Below are positions 1 to 7,100 of a stretch of 14,646 nucleotides of DNA, one piece after another. The translations under genes were made by a program, and so were the position numbers. Source of the DNA: Caldilineae bacterium (GTDB taxonomy: Bacteria > Chloroflexota > Anaerolineae > JAAEKA01); contig JACKBK010000056.1 of assembly GCA_020634555.1 (NCBI GenBank), positions 1 through 14,646 of the forward strand, given 5' to 3'. Under the pieces are notes generated by a model. The model was not told the origin of the DNA and ran no database searches. It was given only the letters and a program-made list of their open reading frames with translations. The first letter of the stretch is position 1; each line of letters starts with the position of its first letter.

Positions 1-2647
1 TATTCTCCGTCCAGACCCGCCAGAAGTAGGTCGTGGTAGTATTCAGCGTGACGCCGGTGGTGTAGCTGGTGCCGGCGATGCCGCTGGCCGAGTCGACGAT
101 GTTGGTAAAGGCGTTGTCGGTGGCGATCTCGATGCTGTAGCCGCCAGCTTGCGGAACGCCGTTCCACATGAAGGTGGGCGTCAGGCCGACGTTGATCGCG
201 CCGTTAGCCGGGCTGGCCAGTGCGGGCGCCGCCGGCGCCGCGGTAAAGAGGTTCAGTCCTACGGTGCTGGTGTGCGTGCTGGTGGACGCCACACCGACCA
301 CATCGATGCTGTAGCTGCCTGCTGCCGCGGCGCCGGTGTTGCCGATGGTCAGCACGCTGCTGCCGGGCGGGTTAACCGGGTTGACGCTGAAGCCCACCGT
401 TGTTCCCGCAGGTTCACCCTGTGTGCTCAAGGTCACGGGGTCGTTATAACCTAAAAGGGATCCGACATCGATGCTGTAGACGGCGTCGGACGGAGCACAG
501 ATGTCCTGGCTTGTGGGCGTTGCGCTCATGGTGAAATCACTGCCGAGAACGCAGTTGAAGCAGACCACTGCGAAGCTCTGGTCTGTCGGGTCGCCGTTGT
601 AGAGGATTGCGTCGCCAGCGATGTTTATAGCGTCCACGGTGATGGTGACGTCGCCGCCCGGGTTCTGGACAAAGACGTTTTCCAGGTTGTTGATGGTGTC
701 AGCCGCGCCGCCGGTCTGGGACCAGCCGCCGCTGAAGACATTGCCCAGATAGGTGTTGCCGCCGTTATCGACGGTCAGGTCCAGGTTGTTGACCAGCGCA
801 GGGTTGGCGCCCACAGCGCCCGGTGCGTCGGCCCATGCCAGCGTTACCTTGAGGGGCTGAGTGGGGTCGGCCACGCCCAGGGAGACCGTCCAGGACTCGC
901 CGCTGTTGCTGAAGTCCACCGGCAGTTCCCAGTAGGTGGTTGGCGCCGAGGGGCTGATGATGTTGGTGCTGTTGATGCGGCCCCAGCCCTCGTTGATGTT
1001 GGGGATGTCAGCCGTTCCCATGTCCACTGCACCGTTGACCAGCAGCGCCTTGGCCATGCCAGGGCTGGGGTCGGCGCCGCCGTTGAAGGTGCGCCACCAC
1101 TCTGTAGCCAGCGTGATGGTGCCCGAAGTCTGCGGCGCGGCCATGCTGGTGCCGGAGCACAAACTGTACAAGTTGTTGGTGCCGGCGATAGGAGTGCCGC
1201 AGGAGCCGCCAAGATCGTTGCGGGTAGAGGCTACGGTTGCACCGGGAGCCGCAATGGTGGGTACCCAGCGACCATCCACCGCCGGGCCGCGGCTGCTGAA
1301 GCTGGCGATGGCGTCAATGTTGCCCGCCCGGTAGTTGTTGCTGGCAGCGGTGACGATCAGGTTCTTGCCCTCCTTAGGGGATGTCAGACCGCTGGAGCCA
1401 GAGTTGCCGGCCGAGAAGACCTCGATGAAAGGCTCGGCCACGGTCGCTGTGTCAAAGTTGCCGTCCAACACCATGATGTCGTGGGTGCGTTCGGAGGCCT
1501 GGTAGCCGTGTTGAGTGCCCTCCCCGGTTGTCCAGGAGTTGTTGCCACCGATAGCGCCGCCCAGAACGGCTTGCTTGCTGTGTTCCTGCCAGCCGCCGGC
1601 CGGAGGCCAGGCAGGGGCGGAAAGGGAGTTCATGGCGAAAATCTCGTAGCCGGGGGCGATCCCCACGCCATAGAGGTAACCGTTGGGATCGGTATTTGCA
1701 CCCACGCCATCACCCTGGCCGGTGCCGCCGATGATGCCGGTCACGTGCGTGCCGTGGCCGCCGCCGGCGCAGTCTTCACCCGGGTTGGTGTTGCAGGCGC
1801 CGGGGAAGCTATAACCGCCAGCGATGTGGCCGTTGAGGTCGGGATGGTCGTAGTCCACACCGGTATCGATGGTTGCCCACCGCACGCCGGTGCCGTCGAA
1901 GCCCAGATTGGCCAGGTGGGTGTAGTAGCCCAGCGCAGGCACGCCGCCTGGATGGTTGCCGGCCACTGTTTGGGTGGCCATCTCGTCGTCCAGCACCGGC
2001 TCAGGGTGAGCGTAGCCGAACCAGAGCACCTCGTTCAACAGGGAAACGGCGTCGAATGCCGACGCGTTCATCTCCATGTTAGCGATGTAGAAAGCCTTGT
2101 CCGGTTGAGCCGCGTAGACCTGGTTCACCTTGGCGCCCAGAGCCTCCAACGCGGCGACCGTGCCGGCGACGTTGCCATCGTTGTAGAAGAAGACATCGAC
2201 GTTCTTGACCACGCCGCTGCGTCCGGCCAGATCGCTGTTCATCTTGTAGGCAGGATGGAAAGCGCCGGCCCAGCGCACAGAGTCCAGGCCTTCGGCTGCG
2301 TTGAGGGAAGCAGCGTTGCCCCAGACCAGGTAGGTGTAGTTGGGATAATATTGGAGAACCTGGAGACCGGCAGCTTGCAGGCTAGTCAACCAGGTATCTT
2401 GCGTGGCGCCGTAGAACTGCACCAGCCGGAAGCCTTCATCCTGGCCCTCGAAACGCTGGCTATTGCTCAGCTTGGGCTCGCCTTCCAGGACTGGATCAAA
2501 GGTGTAGTTGGGAACTCGTATCTCGATGCTGCCGGCAGCTTGAACAGGACTGGGCAGCGGGGCAGCGCCAGCGGAAAGGGCCGGCAGCGCCATAGCTATC
2601 GTGATAGCGGCTAACACAAAAAGGGTGGGTAGTCGTCGTCGGGTCAT
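1..2647 (-). CDS. Secreted S8 (subtilisin/kexin-like) serine protease, 3' end cut by window edge
   Basis: The visible 882 codons run from ATG 2647 to base 2 with no stop or frameshift. Residues 1-27 form a signal peptide (RRR, then a hydrophobic stretch ending ALSAGA). A propeptide of about 200 residues follows. The S8 catalytic domain spans about 240-560: Asp261 in TIDTGVDYDHPDL, His298 in GHGTHVTGIIGG, oxyanion Asn415 in FSAGNSGS, and Ser501 in GTSMAAP. Residues 570-697 look like the C-terminal jelly-roll of KP-43-type subtilases (LKVTLAWADAPG, LVNNLDLTV). Residues 708-882 are a two-part beta-sandwich module also found in the neighbouring carboxypeptidase. The protein is probably an exported endopeptidase that cleaves extracellular protein. 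The start is supported by GAGGAG nine bases upstream and a promoter 70 bases further up. The true C-terminus lies outside the window, so an anchor or dockerin domain cannot be excluded. Confidence 0.95.
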   Translation of the reverse strand, partial: MTRRRLPTLFVLAAITIAMALPALSAGAAPLPSPVQAAGSIEIRVPNYTFDPVLEGEPKLSNSQRFEGQDEGFRLVQFYGATQDTWLTSLQAAGLQVLQYYPNYTYLVWGNAASLNAAEGLDSVRWAGAFHPAYKMNSDLAGRSGVVKNVDVFFYNDGNVAGTVAALEALGAKVNQVYAAQPDKAFYIANMEMNASAFDAVSLLNEVLWFGYAHPEPVLDDEMATQTVAGNHPGGVPALGYYTHLANLGFDGTGVRWATIDTGVDYDHPDLNGHIAGGYSFPGACNTNPGEDCAGGGHGTHVTGIIGGTGQGDGVGANTDPNGYLYGVGIAPGYEIFAMNSLSAPAWPPAGGWQEHSKQAVLGGAIGGNNSWTTGEGTQHGYQASERTHDIMVLDGNFDTATVAEPFIEVFSAGNSGSSGLTSPKEGKNLIVTAASNNYRAGNIDAIASFSSRGPAVDGRWVPTIAAPGATVASTRNDLGGSCGTPIAGTNNLYSLCSGTSMAAPQTSGTITLATEWWRTFNGGADPSPGMAKALLVNGAVDMGTADIPNINEGWGRINSTNIISPSAPTTYWELPVDFSNSGESWTVSLGVADPTQPLKVTLAWADAPGAVGANPALVNNLDLTVDNGGNTYLGNVFSGGWSQTGGAADTINNLENVFVQNPGGDVTITVDAINIAGDAILYNGDPTDQSFAVVCFNCVLGSDFTMSATPTSQDICAPSDAVYSIDVGSLLGYNDPVTLSTQGEPAGTTVGFSVNPVNPPGSSVLTIGNTGAAAAGSYSIDVVGVASTSTHTSTVGLNLFTAAPAAPALASPANGAINVGLTPTFMWNGVPQAGGYSIEIATDNAFTNIVDSASGIAGTSYTTGVTLNTTTTYFWRVWTEN
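2..526 (-). repeat. Duplicated beta-sandwich/FN3-like module, copy 1 (in S8 protease)
   Basis: Residues 708-882 of the S8 protease align along their whole length with residues 561-731 of the M14 peptidase (positions 3646-4158). Shared landmarks in the same order are CAPSDA, PAGTT, NPVN-PGSS-LTIGNT, SPAN/TPAN, PTF-WN, ATD--F, SASG--GTSYT and Y-WRV--EN. About half the residues are identical by eye. The first half resembles an Ig-like domain and the second an FN3-like domain of the kind that precedes peptide or carbohydrate recognition modules in secreted enzymes. Confidence 0.85.
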
Positions 2648-2724
2648 GCGGTTGCTCTCCTCTAGAGTGATTGGCCCGGGGCGATTGGGCTGAAACAGTT
2701 GCGCCTCGTTGTTGAGGCCGGGAG

Positions 2725-2753
2725 ATTATAGCATCCGCAGTATCGTGGTCCAA
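2725..2753 (-). promoter_or_regulatory. Sigma70-type promoter of the S8 protease
   Basis: Reading on the minus strand, a TTGGAC -35 (2753-2748) is followed by a 17-nt spacer and a perfect TATAAT -10 (2730-2725). The predicted start is near 2718, which leaves an untranslated leader of about 70 nt. The very first leader bases form a small hairpin (GCCTC 2718-2714, loop AACAAC, GAGGC 2707-2703) that could protect the 5' end. The Shine-Dalgarno GAGGAG sits nine bases before ATG 2647. This promoter lets the S8 gene be expressed apart from the upstream carboxypeptidase. Confidence 0.65.
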
Positions 2754-2785
2754 ACGCGAAGACTTCCCCTGTTATTGTGAGGCCC

Positions 2786-2826
2786 GACGAAGCAATCTCT
2801 CCGGAGTCCAGAGAGATTGCTTCGTC
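2786..2826. repeat. 16-bp perfect inverted repeat (terminator-like or dispersed palindromic element)
   Basis: The arms GACGAAGCAATCTCTC (2786-2801) and its exact complement (2811-2826) flank a 9-nt centre that can itself add two pairs. It lies 27 bases after the stop of the M14 gene and upstream of the S8 promoter, so it could end or attenuate M14 transcription. There is no T-run after the stem on either strand, so it is not a canonical intrinsic terminator. The arm sequence (GAGATTGCTTCGTC on the minus strand, followed by GGGCCTCACAATAACA) resembles dispersed palindromic repeats I recall from several bacterial genomes; that resemblance is from memory. Confidence 0.7.
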
Positions 2827-2853
2827 TCTTCGGGATACCACGCAATCGGCAGA

Positions 2854-5838
2854 TCAGCAGCCAATCTGCCAGCGGTCGGCGACAGCCTGGATGTCCAACA
2901 CGTCCACGATGTTGTCGTGGTTGAAGTCGTAGGCCGGAACGTTGGTGCCGAAGGCGCCGGCCACCAGTTGCACGTCGATAATGTCCACGCCGCCGCTGCC
3001 GTTGACGTCGTAGACGCACGGCACCTCGCACGACTGCACCACTACGTCGTCGATGGACCAGCCCTCGCGGCCCACGCCGCTGTCAGTGCCGAGACGGAAG
3101 CGGAATTGCACCGTCTGGCCGGCATAGTCGCTGACGTCCACCAGGCTATTCAGCCAGTCCTGTGGATCGCCGCACCAGGCGCGCAGCCCACCCAGCGGAT
3201 TGCCGTAACTGCTGGAAACCAGCCCGTCGTAGGGATCGCTGAGCAGGTCAGCGTCGAGGATCTGGGTCCAGTTGCTACCGCCGTCCGTGGACACTTCCAG
3301 GATGCCGCCGTCGTAGCAGCCGCCCGAACGGGGCTCCATCACCTGGCGGTTCCAGAACTTGAGCGTAATCGGGTCCTGGCCAGATGGCAGGTCGATGGGG
3401 GGCGACACCAGTCGTTGATCGGTGACGGAGGTTGGAGCATTGGCATGGAAGGCATAACTGCCGCTGTGAACGTTGTTTGTCCACAGTGTCCAGGAGTTTC
3501 CGCTGCCGGAAGATGTCCAGCCGTTGCCGCCGCTTTCAAAGCCCTCGCTCAAAAGTGCATTGGGCAGGCTGCCCGGGCTGCAGTCGCCAGGCGCTGCCAG
3601 AGTGGTGAAACTGAACGTCGCCGAAGCGCCGACCGAACCGCAAGCGTTTTCAGCAAAGACCCGCCAGTAGTAAGTGACGCTGGTGTTCAGGCTGATCATC
3701 GGTGTGTAGCTGGTGCCGGTCAGTCCGGACGCCGAGTGAACCATGTTGCTGAAACCGGCGTCGGTAGCCAGGTCGAAGTGATAGCTGGCTGCCTGCGCAG
3801 CCGCGTTCCAGGTAAACGTCGGCATCGGCGCGACATTGACAGCGTTGTTGGCTGGTGTCAGTAGCGTCGGAATGCCGGCCGGCTGGTTGGCGACGTTCAA
3901 CTGTACTGTGTTGGTTTGGGAACCGCCAGTGTAGGTGCCGGTAATGTCGATGTCGTAGTTACCGGGTGTGGCAGCGTTGGTATTGCCGATGGTCAGCGTG
4001 CTGCTGCCAGGGCCGTTCACCGGGTTAGGGCTGAAGTTTGCTGTTGTCCCGGCAGGGTTGCCCAGCGCGCTCATGGTCACCGAGCCGTTGTAGCCAACGT
4101 TGACGTTGAACGCTGCATCGGACGGTGCGCAAACGGCGGCGCTGGTCGGGCTGACGCTGAGCACTTCCACGTCCAGAAAAGCCGCGCTGAAGGCGCCCCA
4201 GTTGTCGTCCGCATCTTTACCGCGCACGAAGATCAAGTGGCGGCCAGTGGCCAGGCTGCTGGTGTCCACCGTTGCAGTTACGGCCTCGATCGTGCTGTTG
4301 AACGTGCCATCGGCCGCGGCCATGGGGAAAGCCACCGCGCCAGCCTGCCAGGGCGGCGTGTCGATGTAGTACTCGGCCGCGGCGATGTTCTGGGTCGGCT
4401 CAACGCCGTTGCTGTTGTTGAAGCGGGTGTCGTTGACCGTCGCCGTCAGGACGACCGGATCGCCGACGGTGATGGTGTCCGGTGTCGCGGTGACGTTCAG
4501 TGCGTCCGGGCCAGCTGGGGTCATATAAGGCGTGCGCACCACCTTGGCTGCATACATCAGCGCTTCCATGTTGTCGGGCAGGATGGTGTTCTCGAAGGTC
4601 GAGCAAGCCTGGAAGAAGGAGGTGCCCAGCTCGAAAGTCATCCCGGCGATACCGAGGTCGCCGTAAGCAAAGTCGTCGGTGGTGCCGTCGGTGGGATAGA
4701 GGCCGATAGCCTGCTCCGGCGTATAGTTGTTGAAGTAGGCGTACTTGCGGCCCAGAGTCTGCAAGGCCGGCCCGTTGGGCGCGACGGCGCTGGTGAAGCC
4801 CCACGGCCAGAGCACCAACTCGCTATAGCTGTGTATGTCCAGGTAGACACCGGTCGCGTCGTCGGGAGCGGGCGAGGTCAGCGGGTCGGCGCGTTGGTCG
4901 GGGAAGATGGCCCGCATGTAGTCCTGGATGGCCTGCACCTCCGGCTCGGAGGCCGGGTTGGGGCCGCGGTAGGTTTCGCTGCACTGGCTGCCGCTGGATC
5001 CGTTGCAGCAGCCCCACTGGAACTGGAAGTTGCGGTTCAGGTCGGCGCCGCGCGAGGTGCTGGTTGGACTGCAATAGTTCTCGTTGGTGTTCTTGCGCCA
5101 CGAGAGGCCGGTTTCTGCCTGCTTGCGGCCGTCCGGGTTGGCCTGCAGCATCAAGTGGATCTCGTGGTGGTCGAGGATCCAGGTGACGTCGGGATCGACG
5201 CCGTAGTTGGTCACCAGGTACTCGGCGAAACGCGTGTTGAGCTCGGCCGGCGTGTACTCGCGGGCGTGGATCGAGGAGGTGATAAACAGCTTCGGCTTGG
5301 GGCCGGGCACAGCCGAGTTGGTCAGCACCAGTACATTCATGTCATAGCCCGGCAGCCCGCCCGCGGTTACTTTCTCCCAGGAGTCACCTACATCGATCCA
5401 TGTTGCCAGGGTAGGATAGGCAGCGACGATGTCTTGGGCGGTGGTGAACGTCTCCTCCACCGTGCGGTAGCAGGGATAGCCGGGGATGCCGGCCCGCTGC
5501 CCAGACAGAGGGGCGTCCGGCACGAGTGCTGCGGTCTGTTCAGCATCGACCTCCTGGCGGAAGCCAAGATTTTTGATGGCCGCAAAATCAATCGCGTCGA
5601 CGATGGCCAGAACATACTGCTCCTTGGTGTTGTTGTACTCCACCAGGTCGAAGTCCTTCAGAAGGACCAGATCAGCAGCGTCATCGTAGTAGACGCGGAC
5701 GACGAAGTGGCCTTCGGACATTTCGCCGGTCTCCTGCGGCTGCGGCGCGGCTGTGGTGTCCACCGCGCCGGCAGCCGGGGTGAGGATGAGGGAAAGCAGC
5801 AAAACGAGACTGAGGATCAGCCAACGGCGTTGTTTCAT
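2854..5838 (-). CDS. Secreted M14 zinc carboxypeptidase with Ig/FN3, MAM-like and dockerin-like tail
   Basis: 994 residues from ATG 5838. This start is chosen over an in-frame ATG at 5916 because GGAGG lies six bases upstream and a signal peptide follows directly (KQRR, then a leucine-rich core ending AAGA, residues 1-25). A propeptide of about 90 residues precedes the carboxypeptidase-T-like M14 domain (about 120-440). Zinc ligands are His191 and Glu194 (HARE) and His336 (DIHSYSE). Arg269 in DLNRNF binds the substrate carboxylate and Glu403 (MTFELGTS) is the catalytic base. An Ig-like segment (446-558) follows, then the module shared with the S8 protease (561-731). Next is a MAM/immune-inhibitor-like jelly roll (about 762-938). 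The tail has two dockerin-type Ca2+ repeats (DVNGSGGVDIIDV near 944, DFNHDNIVDVLDI near 971). The enzyme should trim C-terminal residues from extracellular peptides. It starts 43 nt after ychF and may be read through from it. Confidence 0.95.
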   Translation of the reverse strand: MKQRRWLILSLVLLLSLILTPAAGAVDTTAAPQPQETGEMSEGHFVVRVYYDDAADLVLLKDFDLVEYNNTKEQYVLAIVDAIDFAAIKNLGFRQEVDAEQTAALVPDAPLSGQRAGIPGYPCYRTVEETFTTAQDIVAAYPTLATWIDVGDSWEKVTAGGLPGYDMNVLVLTNSAVPGPKPKLFITSSIHAREYTPAELNTRFAEYLVTNYGVDPDVTWILDHHEIHLMLQANPDGRKQAETGLSWRKNTNENYCSPTSTSRGADLNRNFQFQWGCCNGSSGSQCSETYRGPNPASEPEVQAIQDYMRAIFPDQRADPLTSPAPDDATGVYLDIHSYSELVLWPWGFTSAVAPNGPALQTLGRKYAYFNNYTPEQAIGLYPTDGTTDDFAYGDLGIAGMTFELGTSFFQACSTFENTILPDNMEALMYAAKVVRTPYMTPAGPDALNVTATPDTITVGDPVVLTATVNDTRFNNSNGVEPTQNIAAAEYYIDTPPWQAGAVAFPMAAADGTFNSTIEAVTATVDTSSLATGRHLIFVRGKDADDNWGAFSAAFLDVEVLSVSPTSAAVCAPSDAAFNVNVGYNGSVTMSALGNPAGTTANFSPNPVNGPGSSTLTIGNTNAATPGNYDIDITGTYTGGSQTNTVQLNVANQPAGIPTLLTPANNAVNVAPMPTFTWNAAAQAASYHFDLATDAGFSNMVHSASGLTGTSYTPMISLNTSVTYYWRVFAENACGSVGASATFSFTTLAAPGDCSPGSLPNALLSEGFESGGNGWTSSGSGNSWTLWTNNVHSGSYAFHANAPTSVTDQRLVSPPIDLPSGQDPITLKFWNRQVMEPRSGGCYDGGILEVSTDGGSNWTQILDADLLSDPYDGLVSSSYGNPLGGLRAWCGDPQDWLNSLVDVSDYAGQTVQFRFRLGTDSGVGREGWSIDDVVVQSCEVPCVYDVNGSGGVDIIDVQLVAGAFGTNVPAYDFNHDNIVDVLDIQAVADRWQIGC
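3646..4158 (-). repeat. Duplicated beta-sandwich/FN3-like module, copy 2 (in M14 peptidase)
   Basis: This is the partner of the module at 2-526. It lacks the four-residue insertion (near SLLG) that the S8 copy carries after its first beta strand. The two DNA copies are still recognisably similar (for example around the TGTAGCTGGTGCCGG stretches at 62-76 and 3706-3720), which suggests a within-lineage duplication or domain exchange. Confidence 0.85.
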
Positions 5839-5881
5839 AGGGGGCCTCCGGGGGATGTGATTTGTGGGATTTCTTGGGCGC

Positions 5882-6970
5882 TCAAAGAGCGAATCGTACG
5901 TGAAGGATTTCGCCATCCTGGACCAGGTAGTCCTTGCCTTCCAGCCTGGCCTTGCCGGCTTTGCGCGCTTCGGCCATGCTGCCGCCGACGGAGATCAGGT
6001 CATCGTAGGCGACCACGTCGGCGCGGATGAAGCCACGTGCCAGGTCGCTGTGGATGGCGCCGGCTGCTTCTACTGCTGTCGCGCCTTTGCGCACCGTCCA
6101 GGCACGCACCTCGTCCTCGCCGACGGTGAAGAAGCTTTGCAGGCCCACCAGATCGTAGCTGGCGCGGATCATGCGGTCCAGCGCCGGCTCAGCGATGTCA
6201 AACTCTTCCATGAATACAGTGGCCTCGTCCAGGTCAAGCTGTGCGATCTCCATCTCCAGCTTGCCTTGCAGCGACATGACCACTGTGTGGCGATGCTGAT
6301 AGGTCACCAGTTTGTCAGGGGGGATCACCTCGTCGCCGCTGTTGACCAGCACCAATACCGGTTTGAGGGTCAGAAAGGCGAAACTGCGGATGCTGTGCAA
6401 CTCCTCGTCGGCCAGATTCATGTCGCGCAGTGGCGCGCCGGCTTCTAACCAGTCGCTGAGACGCGTCATCAACGCCTGTTCGATTTCCAATGCTGCCTGC
6501 TCCTCGCTGCCCTTTTTGGCGCGGCGCATGCTTTCACCGATGCGCTCGATGCGTGTTTGAATGGCCAGCAGATCGACAAGTATCATCTCGTCGTCCAGAA
6601 TCGACAGGTCGCGCTGCGGGTTGATGGTTGCCAGCGGGTGCGGCACACTCTCATCCTCGAAGGCGCGTACGACGTGGACAAAGGCGTCCATCTTCGCGAT
6701 GCGGTTGCGTAGCTCGCCGCTGAAGCCCTTCTTGGCGACGCCCTGATCCAGCCCGGCAATGTCGGTGTAGGTCACCTTGGCGTAGGTGGTCTTGCGCGGT
6801 TGGAAGATCTCGCTCAGACGGTCGACGCGCTGGTCGGGGACATCCACCACCGCGGTGTTGAACTCCAGTTTGCCGCTGGAACCGCTGGATGTCGGTGCCG
6901 TGCCGCGGGTCAACGCGTTGAAAATTGTAGTTTTGCTGCTGTTTGGCAGGCCAATAATGCCGAGTTCCAT
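5882..6970 (-). CDS. ychF: YchF/OLA1-family ribosome-associated ATPase
   Basis: 362 residues from ATG 6970, matching the usual length of about 363. An in-frame upstream start at 7015 would add 15 residues before the invariant N-terminal strand. An Obg-like P-loop domain comes first: GLPNSSKT (7-14), then DIAGL (70-74, G3), then the YchF-type specificity stretch NSGDE (210-214). A helical coiled-coil segment spans about 135-195. The TGS-type C-terminal domain (about 275-362) has the family hallmarks GLQSFFTVGEDEVRAW, GFIRADV and LEGKDYLVQDG. YchF binds ribosomes, prefers ATP over GTP, and acts in translation quality control and stress sensitivity. Two oddities: the P-loop glycine before Lys13 is Ser12, and the protein contains no cysteine, whereas redox control by cysteine is described for some homologues. 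Confidence 0.95.
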   Translation of the reverse strand: MELGIIGLPNSSKTTIFNALTRGTAPTSSGSSGKLEFNTAVVDVPDQRVDRLSEIFQPRKTTYAKVTYTDIAGLDQGVAKKGFSGELRNRIAKMDAFVHVVRAFEDESVPHPLATINPQRDLSILDDEMILVDLLAIQTRIERIGESMRRAKKGSEEQAALEIEQALMTRLSDWLEAGAPLRDMNLADEELHSIRSFAFLTLKPVLVLVNSGDEVIPPDKLVTYQHRHTVVMSLQGKLEMEIAQLDLDEATVFMEEFDIAEPALDRMIRASYDLVGLQSFFTVGEDEVRAWTVRKGATAVEAAGAIHSDLARGFIRADVVAYDDLISVGGSMAEARKAGKARLEGKDYLVQDGEILHVRFAL

Positions 6971-7013
6971 GGGGTAATGAGTAATCTTTCCGATTGGTGT
7001 TTCGTGCTGGCAC

Positions 7014-7019
7014 ACTATA
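7014..7019 (-). promoter_or_regulatory. ychF: Candidate -10 of the ychF promoter
   Basis: TATAGT on the minus strand (5 of 6 matches to TATAAT) lies 44 bases before the ychF ATG, inside the 130-bp divergent gap shared with the ABC-F gene. No convincing -35 is seen 17 bases upstream, so the call rests on the -10 alone. Confidence 0.35.
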
Positions 7020-7065
7020 CAACAAGGCGGCGTTTCCAGGGAAATATGGCAGTGACACGGTTGTT

Positions 7066-7094
7066 TTGTGCCTCTCCCATGATCGTGCTATCCT
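7066..7094 (+). promoter_or_regulatory. uup: Candidate promoter of uup, predicting a leaderless mRNA
   Basis: TTGTGC (7066-7071), a 17-nt spacer and an extended -10 TGC-TATCCT (7086-7094) would start transcription at about 7101. That is exactly the GTG start codon of the ABC-F gene. No Shine-Dalgarno motif precedes that GTG, and an in-frame TGA at 7080-7082 excludes an upstream start. The -10 and -35 are each only partial matches. Confidence 0.4.
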
Positions 7095-7100
7095 GCTGGG

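Noticed and set aside
5839..5916. Longer start for the M14 peptidase at 5916
   Set aside because: It would put 26 polar residues before a clean signal peptide and overlap the end of ychF; the ATG at 5838 has GGAGG at ideal spacing.
3916..6030. A 704-codon open frame on the plus strand opposite the M14 peptidase, and similar long plus-strand frames near 1481-2614 and 2917-3864
   Set aside because: They mirror GC-rich coding DNA on the other strand. The minus-strand frames show catalytic motifs, signal peptides and ribosome-binding sites; the plus-strand ones are compositionally biased Gly/Val/Ala strings with no recognisable domain.
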